From positions 1 to 5,101 of the forward strand of contig JAHDII010000253.1 of assembly GCA_020630895.1 (NCBI GenBank): a stretch of 5,101 bases of DNA, written 5' to 3'. Shown in pieces: positions 1 through 5,101 of the stretch. Each line of letters starts with the position of its first letter. The stretch's first letter is position 1. A model generated the notes under the pieces. It did no database searches. It saw only the letters and a list, made by a program, of their open reading frames with translations, and was not told the origin of the DNA. This DNA is from Saprospiraceae bacterium. Its GTDB lineage: Bacteria; Bacteroidota; Bacteroidia; Chitinophagales; Saprospiraceae. A program made the translations under genes and the position numbers.

Positions 1-51
1 CGACCCCCTGCTCCCAAAGCAGGTGCGCTAACCGGACTGCGCTACGCCCCG
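1..51 (-). tRNA. tRNA-Pro (anticodon TGG), 3' part cut off by the window edge
   Basis: Read on the minus strand, this begins with the acceptor half CGGGGCG (51-45). It continues with a D-arm whose stem is GCGC/GCGC, then an anticodon stem CCTGC/GCAGG around the loop TTTGGGA (plus positions 12-18). The anticodon is TGG (plus 14-16), which reads proline CCN codons. The sequence stops inside the variable loop, so the T-arm, the 3' acceptor strand and any CCA end lie outside the window. It lies 46 bp downstream of tRNA-Ser on the same strand and has no promoter match of its own in that spacer. The two are therefore probably transcribed together. Confidence 0.93.
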
Positions 52-69
52 AAAAGTTTGATTATTGTT

Positions 70-89
70 CATTGCTTCTTTAAGCAATG
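70..89 (-). other. Hairpin in the spacer between two tRNA genes
   Basis: CATTGCTT (70-77) and AAGCAATG (82-89) form a perfect 8-bp stem closed by a 4-base loop. It lies between the 3' end of tRNA-Ser and the 5' end of tRNA-Pro. On the transcribed (minus) strand the stem is followed by a mixed AT sequence rather than a clean T-run, so it is a poor intrinsic terminator. Inference: it is a spacer structure that may help separate or process the two tRNAs. Confidence 0.6.
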
Positions 90-97
90 TTTGAAAG

Positions 98-186
98 CGG
101 AGAGAGCGGGATTCGAACCCGCGGAACCCCTTTCAGAGTTCGACGATTTAGCAAACCGTTGGTTTCAGCCACTCACCCATCTCTCC
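98..186 (-). tRNA. tRNA-Ser (anticodon GCT)
   Basis: This is a complete class II tRNA of 89 nt on the minus strand. The acceptor stem pairs GGAGAGA (186-180) with TCTCTCC (105-99), and the discriminator base is G (98). The anticodon stem ACGGT/ATCGT closes the loop TTGCTAA (plus 148-154), giving anticodon GCT (plus 150-152), which reads serine AGC and AGU. A long variable arm with a GAACTC/GGGTTC stem (one G-T pair) is typical of tRNA-Ser. The T-arm is GCGGG, TTCGAAT, CCCGC. CCA is not encoded: the discriminator is followed by CTTTC, so the end must be added by a nucleotidyltransferase. It is the first gene of a Ser-Pro tRNA unit, downstream of dnaA. Confidence 0.97.
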
Positions 187-197
187 AATAGCGGATG

Positions 198-228
198 CAA
201 ATGTAATAAGCTTTTTTAGAATATGCAA
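198..228 (-). promoter_or_regulatory. Candidate Bacteroidota-type promoter for the tRNA-Ser/tRNA-Pro unit
   Basis: On the minus strand an exact -7 element TACATTTG (205-198) matches the Bacteroidota consensus TAnnTTTG. A TTG (228-226) lies 20 bp upstream, the usual spacing for the -33 element; the extended four bases are ATTG against TTTG. The -7 element ends 11 bp before the mature tRNA-Ser 5' end, so transcription would start a few bases before the tRNA. Both elements and their spacing are seen directly; activity is inferred from the known sigma-ABfr consensus. Confidence 0.6.
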
Positions 229-269
229 TAGTTTTTAAAAGATATTAGTTCCTTTTTTGAAAAAAAAAG

Positions 270-1706
270 TTATTCGTGCAAATTCATTTTGATTTTTTTC
301 TCTAAATCGGTTACTGTATCTTTAAAAATTGTATCTGTATCTAATAAGTCTTGTACTGCTTTACAAGAATAAATAACAGTACTATGATCACGTCCACCAA
401 AGTTTTCTCCAATAGATTTTAAAGATTTGTTAGTCATTTTTTTAGATAAATACATGGATAATTGCCTTGCAATAACCACTTGTCTTTTACGAGTTTTTCC
501 TTGTAATTTATCTACACTTACATCAAAATGATCTGCAACTAATTCTTGTATAAATTCTACTGTAATTTCTTTGGATATATTTTTTACAAAGTTTTTAATT
601 ACTTCTTTGGCTAAATCTAAATCAATTTCTCTACGATTTAATGAAGATTGAGCAATTAAAGAAATTAAAACTCCTTCTAATTCTCTAATATTATTTTTAA
701 TATTAAAACAAATAAATTCAGTAACATCTGAAGGAATATCTAGACCTTCTCTTGTCATTTTCGTTTCAAAAATAGCCATTCTTGTTTCAAACTCAGGCAC
801 ATTTAAATCAGCAGATAAACCCCATTTGAATCGAGAAATTAATCGTTCTTGGATTCCTTCTAAATCTTTAGGAGGTCGATCAGATGTTAATACGATTTGT
901 TTACCTGCTTGGTGTAATGTATTAAAAATATGGAAAAATATTTCTTGCATTTTATTTTTATTAGCAAGAAATTGAATATCATCTACTATTAATACATCTA
1001 TTAATTGATAAAACCGGACAAAATCTTGAACTGCATTATTTTTAATTGCATTAATGATTTGATTGGTAAATTCTTCACAGGAAACGTATAACACTGCTTT
1101 ATCAGCAAACTGATTATCTACCTCATTTCCAATAGCTTGTACTAGATGAGTTTTTCCTAGTCCTGATTCTCCATATAAAAATAAAGGATTGAAAGCTGTT
1201 CCTCCAGGCTTTTTAGCTACTGCGACACCTGCTGAACGAGCTAATCTATTACAATCACCCTCAATAAAATTATCAAACAAGTAAGTTTTATTGAGATTAG
1301 GATTGATTTTCATTTTCTTTATACCTGGTATAACAAAAGGATTTTTAATTTCTCCTGCTGAATTCTCTTTTGCGTATAAAGGTTGATTTTGTTTTACCTG
1401 TCTACTATCCTTTGGGGTATTTGCAATAGGATTAGGATTATTTGCATTTTGATGTGACATTAAAATTTGATATTCTAATCTGCCAGAATCTCCTAATTCT
1501 TGTCTCATTGCCATTTTTAATTCGGCTACATAGTGTTCTTCTAACCACTCATAAAAAAATTTATTTGGCACTTGAATGGTAAGAGCATTATCCTGTAATC
1601 GAATAGGCTTAATAGGTTCAAACCACGTTCTAAAACTTTGTGGATTGACATATTTTTTAATTGTTTGAAGACAATTATTCCATACCGTGATGTGTTCGTT
1701 ACTCAT
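270..1706 (-). CDS. dnaA: Chromosomal replication initiator protein DnaA
   Basis: DnaA binds DnaA boxes at oriC, assembles as an ATP-bound filament, melts the origin and recruits the replicative helicase in the cytoplasm. The 478-residue protein is full length and has all four domains. Domain I (about 1-83) contains the WFEPI segment. Domain II (about 84-130) is an Asn- and Pro-rich linker. The AAA+ domain III (about 135-350) has Walker A GESGLGKT (179-186), Walker B LIVDDIQF (239-246), sensor 1 LTSDRPP (273-279), box VII ERLISRFKWGL with R292 at the arginine-finger position, and sensor 2 R341 in NNIRELEG. DNA-binding domain IV ends with the family signature GGRDHSTVIYSCKAV (437-451). No key residue is missing. 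The ATG at 1704-1706 gives the normal N-terminus, and no Shine-Dalgarno sequence precedes it, as is common in Bacteroidota. dnaN is not adjacent. A DnaA box about 170 bp upstream suggests autoregulation. Confidence 0.98.
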   Translation of the reverse strand: MSNEHITVWNNCLQTIKKYVNPQSFRTWFEPIKPIRLQDNALTIQVPNKFFYEWLEEHYVAELKMAMRQELGDSGRLEYQILMSHQNANNPNPIANTPKDSRQVKQNQPLYAKENSAGEIKNPFVIPGIKKMKINPNLNKTYLFDNFIEGDCNRLARSAGVAVAKKPGGTAFNPLFLYGESGLGKTHLVQAIGNEVDNQFADKAVLYVSCEEFTNQIINAIKNNAVQDFVRFYQLIDVLIVDDIQFLANKNKMQEIFFHIFNTLHQAGKQIVLTSDRPPKDLEGIQERLISRFKWGLSADLNVPEFETRMAIFETKMTREGLDIPSDVTEFICFNIKNNIRELEGVLISLIAQSSLNRREIDLDLAKEVIKNFVKNISKEITVEFIQELVADHFDVSVDKLQGKTRKRQVVIARQLSMYLSKKMTNKSLKSIGENFGGRDHSTVIYSCKAVQDLLDTDTIFKDTVTDLEKKIKMNLHE

Positions 1707-1837
1707 CTCAGTGCTTAAGAGTGATTAATAAGTTTATAAAATTATAGAATAATAATGTATATAATTCTACAGGTATTAGTTTTGTTTGTTGTGGTCTTAC
1801 AAATCGCTGCTCAAAAGATTTGAAGAATTTTAGTAAT

Positions 1838-1853
1838 TGCAAAAATGCAAAAA
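1838..1853. repeat. Tandem 8-bp repeat, TGCAAAAA x2
   Basis: Two perfect, directly adjacent copies of TGCAAAAA lie at 1838-1845 and 1846-1853. The second copy overlaps the candidate dnaA -7 element. The pair sits 20 bp from the DnaA box. With only two copies in very A/T-rich DNA this could be chance; a role as a protein-binding or unwinding element is speculation. Confidence 0.5.
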
Positions 1854-1855
1854 TA
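1848..1855 (-). promoter_or_regulatory. Candidate dnaA promoter -7 element
   Basis: TATTTTTG on the minus strand exactly matches the Bacteroidota -7 consensus TAnnTTTG and points toward dnaA. It would give a 5' leader of roughly 135 nt. The expected -33 position, about 19-20 bp upstream, has no TTTG and is occupied by the DnaA box (1874-1882). The surrounding sequence is A/T-rich, so an exact match could occur by chance. An alternative closer to the gene is a TATAAT-like hexamer at 1746-1741 that lacks a recognisable upstream element. Confidence 0.35.
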
Positions 1856-1873
1856 TTTTTCTTTTAAAAAAAG

Positions 1874-1882
1874 TTATCCACA
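1874..1882 (+). promoter_or_regulatory. Perfect DnaA box (TTATCCACA)
   Basis: The nine bases are identical to the high-affinity DnaA box consensus TTATCCACA (read on the plus strand). The box is embedded in A/T tracts and lies about 170 bp upstream of the dnaA start codon, in the gap from which dnaA is transcribed. Known biology: DnaA represses its own promoter through such boxes in many bacteria. Domain IV of the adjacent DnaA is intact. Only one consensus box was found in this gap. Confidence 0.75.
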
Positions 1883-1938
1883 TTTTTTAGGAAACTATTT
1901 TGTTAAATGTAAGAAAAAGTCAATTTTTTTAAGAAAAC

Positions 1939-1992
1939 AAGTCTAAATTTTAGCTTTTGAATCAAATTTGATTCTATTTTTTTATTAGACTT
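1939..1992 (-). terminator. Nested inverted repeat, candidate terminator after the metallophosphatase gene
   Basis: An outer perfect 8-bp inverted repeat, AAGTCTAA (1939-1946) and TTAGACTT (1985-1992), encloses an inner perfect 16-bp palindrome centred at 1966/1967 (1959-1974, half-site GAATCAAA). The two are almost concentric. The outer right arm touches the last base of the phosphatase stop codon. On the plus strand the inner palindrome is followed by an eight-base T/A-rich run with seven Ts. On the minus strand, the direction of the ffh-phosphatase transcript, only a weak T-rich stretch follows the outer arm. A 3'-end structure or a weak AT-rich terminator is the simplest reading; an operator is possible. 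Confidence 0.45.
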
Positions 1993-2909
1993 TATTGAAT
2001 GGTTTGATTATTACAAGTAGTACACTTTCTTTTTTTATTCTTTTCAAAGAAAACATCAATTCTACCTAAAGCAATTCCTGCCCATCCAACTTGGTTTACA
2101 ATGACTGGCTCTTGATCCGCATTTTTAAGGATAGTTGCTGTATCCAAAAGAGTATGTGTATGTCCACCAATAATAAGGTCTATATTTTTTGAATTTTTAG
2201 CAATATCCAAATCTCCTATTTTTTCAGAATCATAATCATATCCTAAATGAGATAAACAAATGACATAATCACATTTGAGTTCTTTTTTAAGATGTAATGC
2301 TGTTTTATTCGCATTTGTAAGAGGATCTAAATATTTTGTATTTTTATATAAATCAGCAGGGACAAGACCATCTAATTCTACTCCTAGTCCTAAAATACCT
2401 ATTTTAATTCCATTTTTAATAATGACTTTATGTTCTTGAACATGACCATTCATAATGGTATCAGAAAAATCATAGTTACAATTAATAAGAGGAAAGGTAG
2501 CATGATTAGTTAGTTGTTGATGTAAACCATCTATCCCTCCATCAAAATCATGATTTCCAATAGTACAGGCATCATAGCCCATTTGAGACATGAGTTTAAA
2601 CTCTAATTCTCCTTGAAAAAAATTAAAATAGGGTGTTCCTTGAAAAACATCTCCGGCATCTAGCAAAAAAACTTTTTTTTCTTTTTTTCTAATCTTTTTA
2701 ATTAGGGCAGCTCTTTTTGCAGCACCACCTAAACCTTGATATTTCCCGCCATCCATAGGAAAAGGATCAATTCTACTATGAACATCATTTGTATGAAGAA
2801 TCGTTAATTTTACTATTTCAGGTTTTTCCAATGCTGCTAAAGGAAAGGCATTAGAAGCTATGAGTAAAGTTCCTAAACCTGTTTTTTTTATAAAATCACG
2901 TCTTTTCAT
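1992..2909 (-). CDS. Tat-exported metallophosphatase of the UshA/5'-nucleotidase type (catalytic domain only)
   Basis: This is a calcineurin-like, two-metal phosphoesterase that probably hydrolyses nucleotides or other phosphoesters outside the cytoplasm; the substrate cannot be read from sequence. The N-terminus is a twin-arginine signal: RRDFIK (R3, R4) followed by a hydrophobic stretch (about 10-27). The metal-binding motifs appear in order: NDVH (D42, H44), GDVFQG (D87), GNHD (N119, H120), SHLG (H221) and GGHTH (H250, H252). At 305 residues it ends after the catalytic domain. The C-terminal nucleotide-recognition domain of UshA-type 5'-nucleotidases is absent, which is common for a Bacteroidota subfamily that I recognise. 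The last residues are basic and contain CTTC (C296, C299). It begins 10 bp after the ffh stop on the same strand, so it is likely co-transcribed with ffh. The ATG at 2907-2909 is fixed by the Tat motif at residues 3-8, and there is no Shine-Dalgarno sequence. Confidence 0.9.
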   Translation of the reverse strand: MKRRDFIKKTGLGTLLIASNAFPLAALEKPEIVKLTILHTNDVHSRIDPFPMDGGKYQGLGGAAKRAALIKKIRKKEKKVFLLDAGDVFQGTPYFNFFQGELEFKLMSQMGYDACTIGNHDFDGGIDGLHQQLTNHATFPLINCNYDFSDTIMNGHVQEHKVIIKNGIKIGILGLGVELDGLVPADLYKNTKYLDPLTNANKTALHLKKELKCDYVICLSHLGYDYDSEKIGDLDIAKNSKNIDLIIGGHTHTLLDTATILKNADQEPVIVNQVGWAGIALGRIDVFFEKNKKRKCTTCNNQTIQ

Positions 2910-2919
2910 TGGTTTGCGT

Positions 2920-4266
2920 TTATCGTCTTCTTTTGTTTCTTCCCATTTTTGACATATCTGGCATTCCTTTGAGATTTCCTTTACTCATTTTGTGCATGAG
3001 TTTACGCATTTGCTCAAATTGTCTTAAAAATTGGTTGATTTGAACAATTGAATTTCCACTACCTCTTGCAATTCTTCTTCTTCGACTACTATTTAATACA
3101 TCTGGATTTCCTCTTTCTTCTGGCGTCATGGATTGTATAATGGCTTCAATTTTTTTGAAGGCATCATTATCTATATCAATATCTCTAACTGCTTTACCTA
3201 CTCCTGGAATCATTCCCATCAAATCTTTGATATTTCCCATTTTTTTAATCTGCCCAATTTGAGAAAGAAAATCATTAAAATCAAATTTATTTTTTTTGAT
3301 TCTTTTATGAATACGTTCTGCTTCTTTTTCATCAAATTGTTCTTGAGCTCTTTCTACTAAAGACAAAACATCTCCCATTCCTAAAATACGAGACGCCATA
3401 CGATCTGGGTGGAACTCATCTAAAGTTTCAAGTTTTTCCCCCATACTCATAAACTTGATGGGTTTTCCTACTGTATATTTTACAGAAAGAGCTGCTCCAC
3501 CACGAGTATCACCATCTAATTTTGTTAAGACTACACCATCATAATCGATTCTATCATTAAAAGCTTTTGCTGTATTGACAGCATCTTGTCCTGTCATTGC
3601 ATCTACAACAAATAAGGTTTCATTAGGAATGATACCATTTTTGATATTCTCAATTTCATTCATCATGTCTTCATCTACCGCTAAACGTCCCGCAGTATCG
3701 ACGATGACTACATCATGCCCAAATTTTTGAGCATGAGCAATTGCATTTTGTGCAATTTCAACTGGATTTTTATTATCTGGTTCTTTATAAATATCTACAC
3801 CAGCTTGTTCAGCAACCACTGTTAACTGATCTATCGCTGCTGGACGATATACATCACAAGCTGTAACTAATACTTTTTTATTTCTTTTTGTTCTAAGGAA
3901 TAAAGCTAATTTACCTGTAAAAGTTGTTTTACCAGAACCTTGAAGTCCTGCAATGAGTACAACTCCTGGATTTCCTTTAACATTAATACCTACTTTTTGT
4001 CCTCCCATCAGTTCTACCAACTCGTCCATCACGATTTTCACCATGAGTTCTCCCGGTTTTACTGATTTCAATACATTTCGAGTACCTAGAGCCTCTTCTT
4101 TTACTTTATCTGTAAATTCTTTAGCAATTTTATAATTTACATCGGCAGCGACTAAAGCTCGACGAATTTCTTTTACTGAAGATGCGATATTCAGTTCTGT
4201 AATTTTACCTTCTCCTTTAAGATCTTTAAACGCCGTTTCTAGCCTATCACTAAGATTTTCAAACAT
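2920..4266 (-). CDS. ffh: Signal recognition particle protein Ffh (SRP54 homologue)
   Basis: Ffh is the GTPase that binds 4.5S RNA and signal sequences emerging from ribosomes, and docks with FtsY to deliver membrane proteins to the translocon. At 448 residues it has the standard length. The N domain (about 1-95) includes the ALVAADVN segment, a variant of the usual ALLEADVN. The G domain has G1 GLQGSGKTT (107-115), the DVYRPAA box (138-144), G3 DTAGR (190-194), G4 TKLD (248-251) and GEK (276-278). The Met-rich M domain (about 325-430) carries the RNA-binding SRRRRIARGSG (394-404) and a Met-rich helix FEQMRKLMHKM (417-427), and the tail is basic. MFENLSDRL is the usual family start, encoded from the ATG at 4264-4266, without a Shine-Dalgarno sequence. 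ffh is divergent from tilS and leads the metallophosphatase gene. Neither ftsY nor the SRP RNA gene is seen here. Confidence 0.98.
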   Translation of the reverse strand: MFENLSDRLETAFKDLKGEGKITELNIASSVKEIRRALVAADVNYKIAKEFTDKVKEEALGTRNVLKSVKPGELMVKIVMDELVELMGGQKVGINVKGNPGVVLIAGLQGSGKTTFTGKLALFLRTKRNKKVLVTACDVYRPAAIDQLTVVAEQAGVDIYKEPDNKNPVEIAQNAIAHAQKFGHDVVIVDTAGRLAVDEDMMNEIENIKNGIIPNETLFVVDAMTGQDAVNTAKAFNDRIDYDGVVLTKLDGDTRGGAALSVKYTVGKPIKFMSMGEKLETLDEFHPDRMASRILGMGDVLSLVERAQEQFDEKEAERIHKRIKKNKFDFNDFLSQIGQIKKMGNIKDLMGMIPGVGKAVRDIDIDNDAFKKIEAIIQSMTPEERGNPDVLNSSRRRRIARGSGNSIVQINQFLRQFEQMRKLMHKMSKGNLKGMPDMSKMGRNKRRR

Positions 4267-4381
4267 AACAATAACAATTTAATACTTCAGATAAATCATA
4301 AAATTGAGAACTAAATCTCTAATTATTCAATTATCTTTATTCTTTCTTTTATATTTAGATGTGCAAATATACAATTTTTCA
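4267..4381. other. 115-bp divergent intergenic region between ffh and tilS
   Basis: Both genes are transcribed outward from this A/T-rich gap, so it must hold at least two promoters unless one start lies inside the opposite gene. For ffh there is an exact -7 match at 4364-4371. For tilS there are only 7-of-8 matches to TAnnTTTG, TATCTTTA (4332-4339) and TATATTTA (4350-4357), neither with a -33 element at the usual distance. Neither start codon has a Shine-Dalgarno sequence before it. Confidence 0.6.
4364..4371 (-). promoter_or_regulatory. Candidate ffh promoter -7 element
   Basis: TATATTTG on the minus strand exactly matches the Bacteroidota -7 consensus TAnnTTTG and points toward ffh, predicting a leader of about 90 nt. 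The position expected for -33 is a T-run without a clear TTTG and falls just inside the tilS coding sequence. The element is only 10 bp upstream of the tilS start codon. The match is seen directly; function is inferred and chance is possible in this base composition. Confidence 0.4.
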
Positions 4382-5101
4382 ATGTTAGAAAAATTTGAAA
4401 ATTCAATAAAATTTTTAATTCATCCTAAAGATTCTCTTTTACTTGCTATTAGTGGGGGTATAGATTCTGTAGTACTGGCATATTTATGTAAAAAATACCA
4501 GTTGAATTTTGCTATTGCCCATTGTAACTTTCAATTGAGAGGGGAAGCATCTGACCAAGATGAATTCTTTGTTCAACAATTAGCACAATCGTTAAATGTT
4601 CCTTTTTTTGTACAACGTTTTAATACTTTAGAAGTTCAAGGACAAGAAAAAGGAAGTATCCAAATGTTAGCTAGAACTTTGAGATATGATTGGTTAGAAA
4701 AAACTAGACAAAAAAATGGTTTTCAATTTATTGTTACAGCTCACCATTTGAATGATTCTATTGAAACAGCTTTGTATAATTTTTCTAAAGGAACAGGACT
4801 TAGAGGATTGAGGGGTATTTTATCTAAAAATAAAAATATTATTCGCCCTTTATTACAAATCAGTAAAAAAGAAATTGAAGATTATGGAGCACAGCATCAT
4901 ATTTTATTTCATGAAGATGCTTCTAATTTAGAAGATAAATATTCACGAAATAAAATTCGCCATCATGTCATTCCTATATTAAAAAAAATAAATCCATCTT
5001 TAGAAAAAACAGCTTTACAAAATTTTAATTCTCTACAAGAAACAGAAACTTTGTTAAACTATTTCTTAGATAAAATAAAAAAAGAACTCATTCATTTTAA
5101 A
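4382..5101 (+). CDS. tilS: tRNA(Ile)-lysidine synthase TilS, N-terminal 240 residues (gene runs off the right edge)
   Basis: TilS uses ATP to attach lysine to C34 of tRNA-Ile(CAU), so that it reads AUA and is charged with isoleucine; it is cytoplasmic and essential in most bacteria. The frame is open from the ATG at 4382 to the last base with no stop, so the 3' part is outside the window. The translation shows the PP-loop ATP-binding motif SGGIDS (24-29), HCNFQLRGEASD (47-58), ARTLRYDWL (97-105), TAHHLNDSIET (119-129), the glycine/arginine segment GTGLRGLRG (137-145), RPLL (155-158), and the family-specific DASNLEDKYSRNKIR (179-193). The N-terminal catalytic domain is thus complete; the C-terminal domains are missing only because of the window end. 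An upstream ATG at 4359 is out of frame, which supports this start. It is divergent from ffh. Confidence 0.96.
   Translation, partial: MLEKFENSIKFLIHPKDSLLLAISGGIDSVVLAYLCKKYQLNFAIAHCNFQLRGEASDQDEFFVQQLAQSLNVPFFVQRFNTLEVQGQEKGSIQMLARTLRYDWLEKTRQKNGFQFIVTAHHLNDSIETALYNFSKGTGLRGLRGILSKNKNIIRPLLQISKKEIEDYGAQHHILFHEDASNLEDKYSRNKIRHHVIPILKKINPSLEKTALQNFNSLQETETLLNYFLDKIKKELIHFK

Larger units (their letters stand above)
1707..1991. other. 285-bp AT-rich intergenic region upstream of dnaA
   Basis: This is the longest gene-free stretch in the window. It holds, from the dnaA side, a TATAAT-like hexamer (minus strand 1746-1741), a short inverted repeat CAAATC/GATTTG (1800-1805 and 1817-1822, 11-base loop), and the tandem 8-mer TGCAAAAA twice (1838-1853). 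Further out are an exact TAnnTTTG -7 element (1848-1855), one perfect DnaA box (1874-1882) and a nested inverted repeat at the end of the phosphatase gene (1939-1992). A 33-codon plus-strand frame inside it looks spurious. I see only one consensus DnaA box, so calling it oriC is not supported by box clustering. Confidence 0.7.

Noticed and set aside
248..272. Possible intrinsic terminator just after the dnaA stop codon (T-run against A-run)
   Set aside because: The only pairing possible is poly-A with poly-T and there is no GC-containing stem, so it cannot be told from a plain A/T tract.
1845..1946. 33-codon plus-strand frame in the gap upstream of dnaA, starting MQKYFSFKK
   Set aside because: It is only Lys/Phe codons from A/T tracts, it contains the DnaA box, and it has no ribosome site or recognisable motif; regulatory sequence explains the region better.
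3133..3360. 75-codon open frame on the plus strand inside ffh
   Set aside because: It is antisense to the conserved M domain of ffh; its Phe/Ile-rich composition is what reverse-reading of Lys-rich codons gives, and it shows no recognisable motif.
3953..4135. 60-codon open frame on the plus strand inside ffh
   Set aside because: It lies opposite the ffh N/G-domain junction, has no family resemblance, and is explained by the composition of the ffh strand.
4302..4332. Short inverted repeats in the ffh leader (AATTGA/TCAATT and GAGA/TCTC)
   Set aside because: Stems of only 4-6 bp in A/T-rich DNA that are mutually exclusive; they match no riboswitch or leader that I recognise.
1..5101. Mobile element, CRISPR array, phage or defence system
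   Set aside because: All long frames are conserved housekeeping or common exported enzymes, and no spaced direct repeats, transposase motifs or target-site duplications were seen; the tRNAs show no adjacent integrase or duplicated 3' end.

Overview
This window looks like ordinary chromosomal core sequence from an AT-rich bacterium of the phylum Bacteroidota, probably a Flavobacteriia-like lineage. Four things support this. No protein start has a Shine-Dalgarno sequence in front of it. Several intergenic gaps carry exact matches to the Bacteroidota -7 promoter element TAnnTTTG. The DnaA, Ffh and TilS sequences have the wording usual in that phylum, for example HCNFQLRGE in TilS. Finally, dnaA is not followed by dnaN. 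Genus and species cannot be read from the sequence.

Layout from left to right. On the minus strand there is a cut tRNA-Pro(TGG) at 1-51. Next come a 46-base spacer with a perfect 8-bp hairpin and a complete tRNA-Ser(GCT) at 98-186. A well-placed Bacteroidota-type promoter lies just upstream of the tRNA-Ser. dnaA (270-1706) follows. The 285-bp gap upstream of dnaA (1707-1991) holds one perfect DnaA box, an exact -7 element about one promoter spacing away from it, a tandem 8-mer and a nested inverted repeat. Next is a Tat-exported UshA/5'-nucleotidase-type metallophosphatase (1992-2909). It sits 10 bp downstream of ffh (2920-4266) and is probably in one operon with it. A 115-bp divergent gap separates ffh from tilS (4382 to the window end, plus strand, open at the right edge).

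The genes are housekeeping functions: replication initiation (DnaA), co-translational membrane targeting (Ffh), decoding (two tRNAs and TilS, which modifies tRNA-Ile2) and periplasmic phosphoester hydrolysis. They share location rather than one pathway. I found no mobile element, CRISPR array, prophage or defence genes, and no convincing undescribed multi-gene system. The points most worth a second look are regulatory: the DnaA box at the -33 position of a candidate dnaA promoter, and the nested inverted repeat at the end of the phosphatase gene. The phosphatase itself is also unusual, being a single-domain enzyme with a basic CxxC tail.
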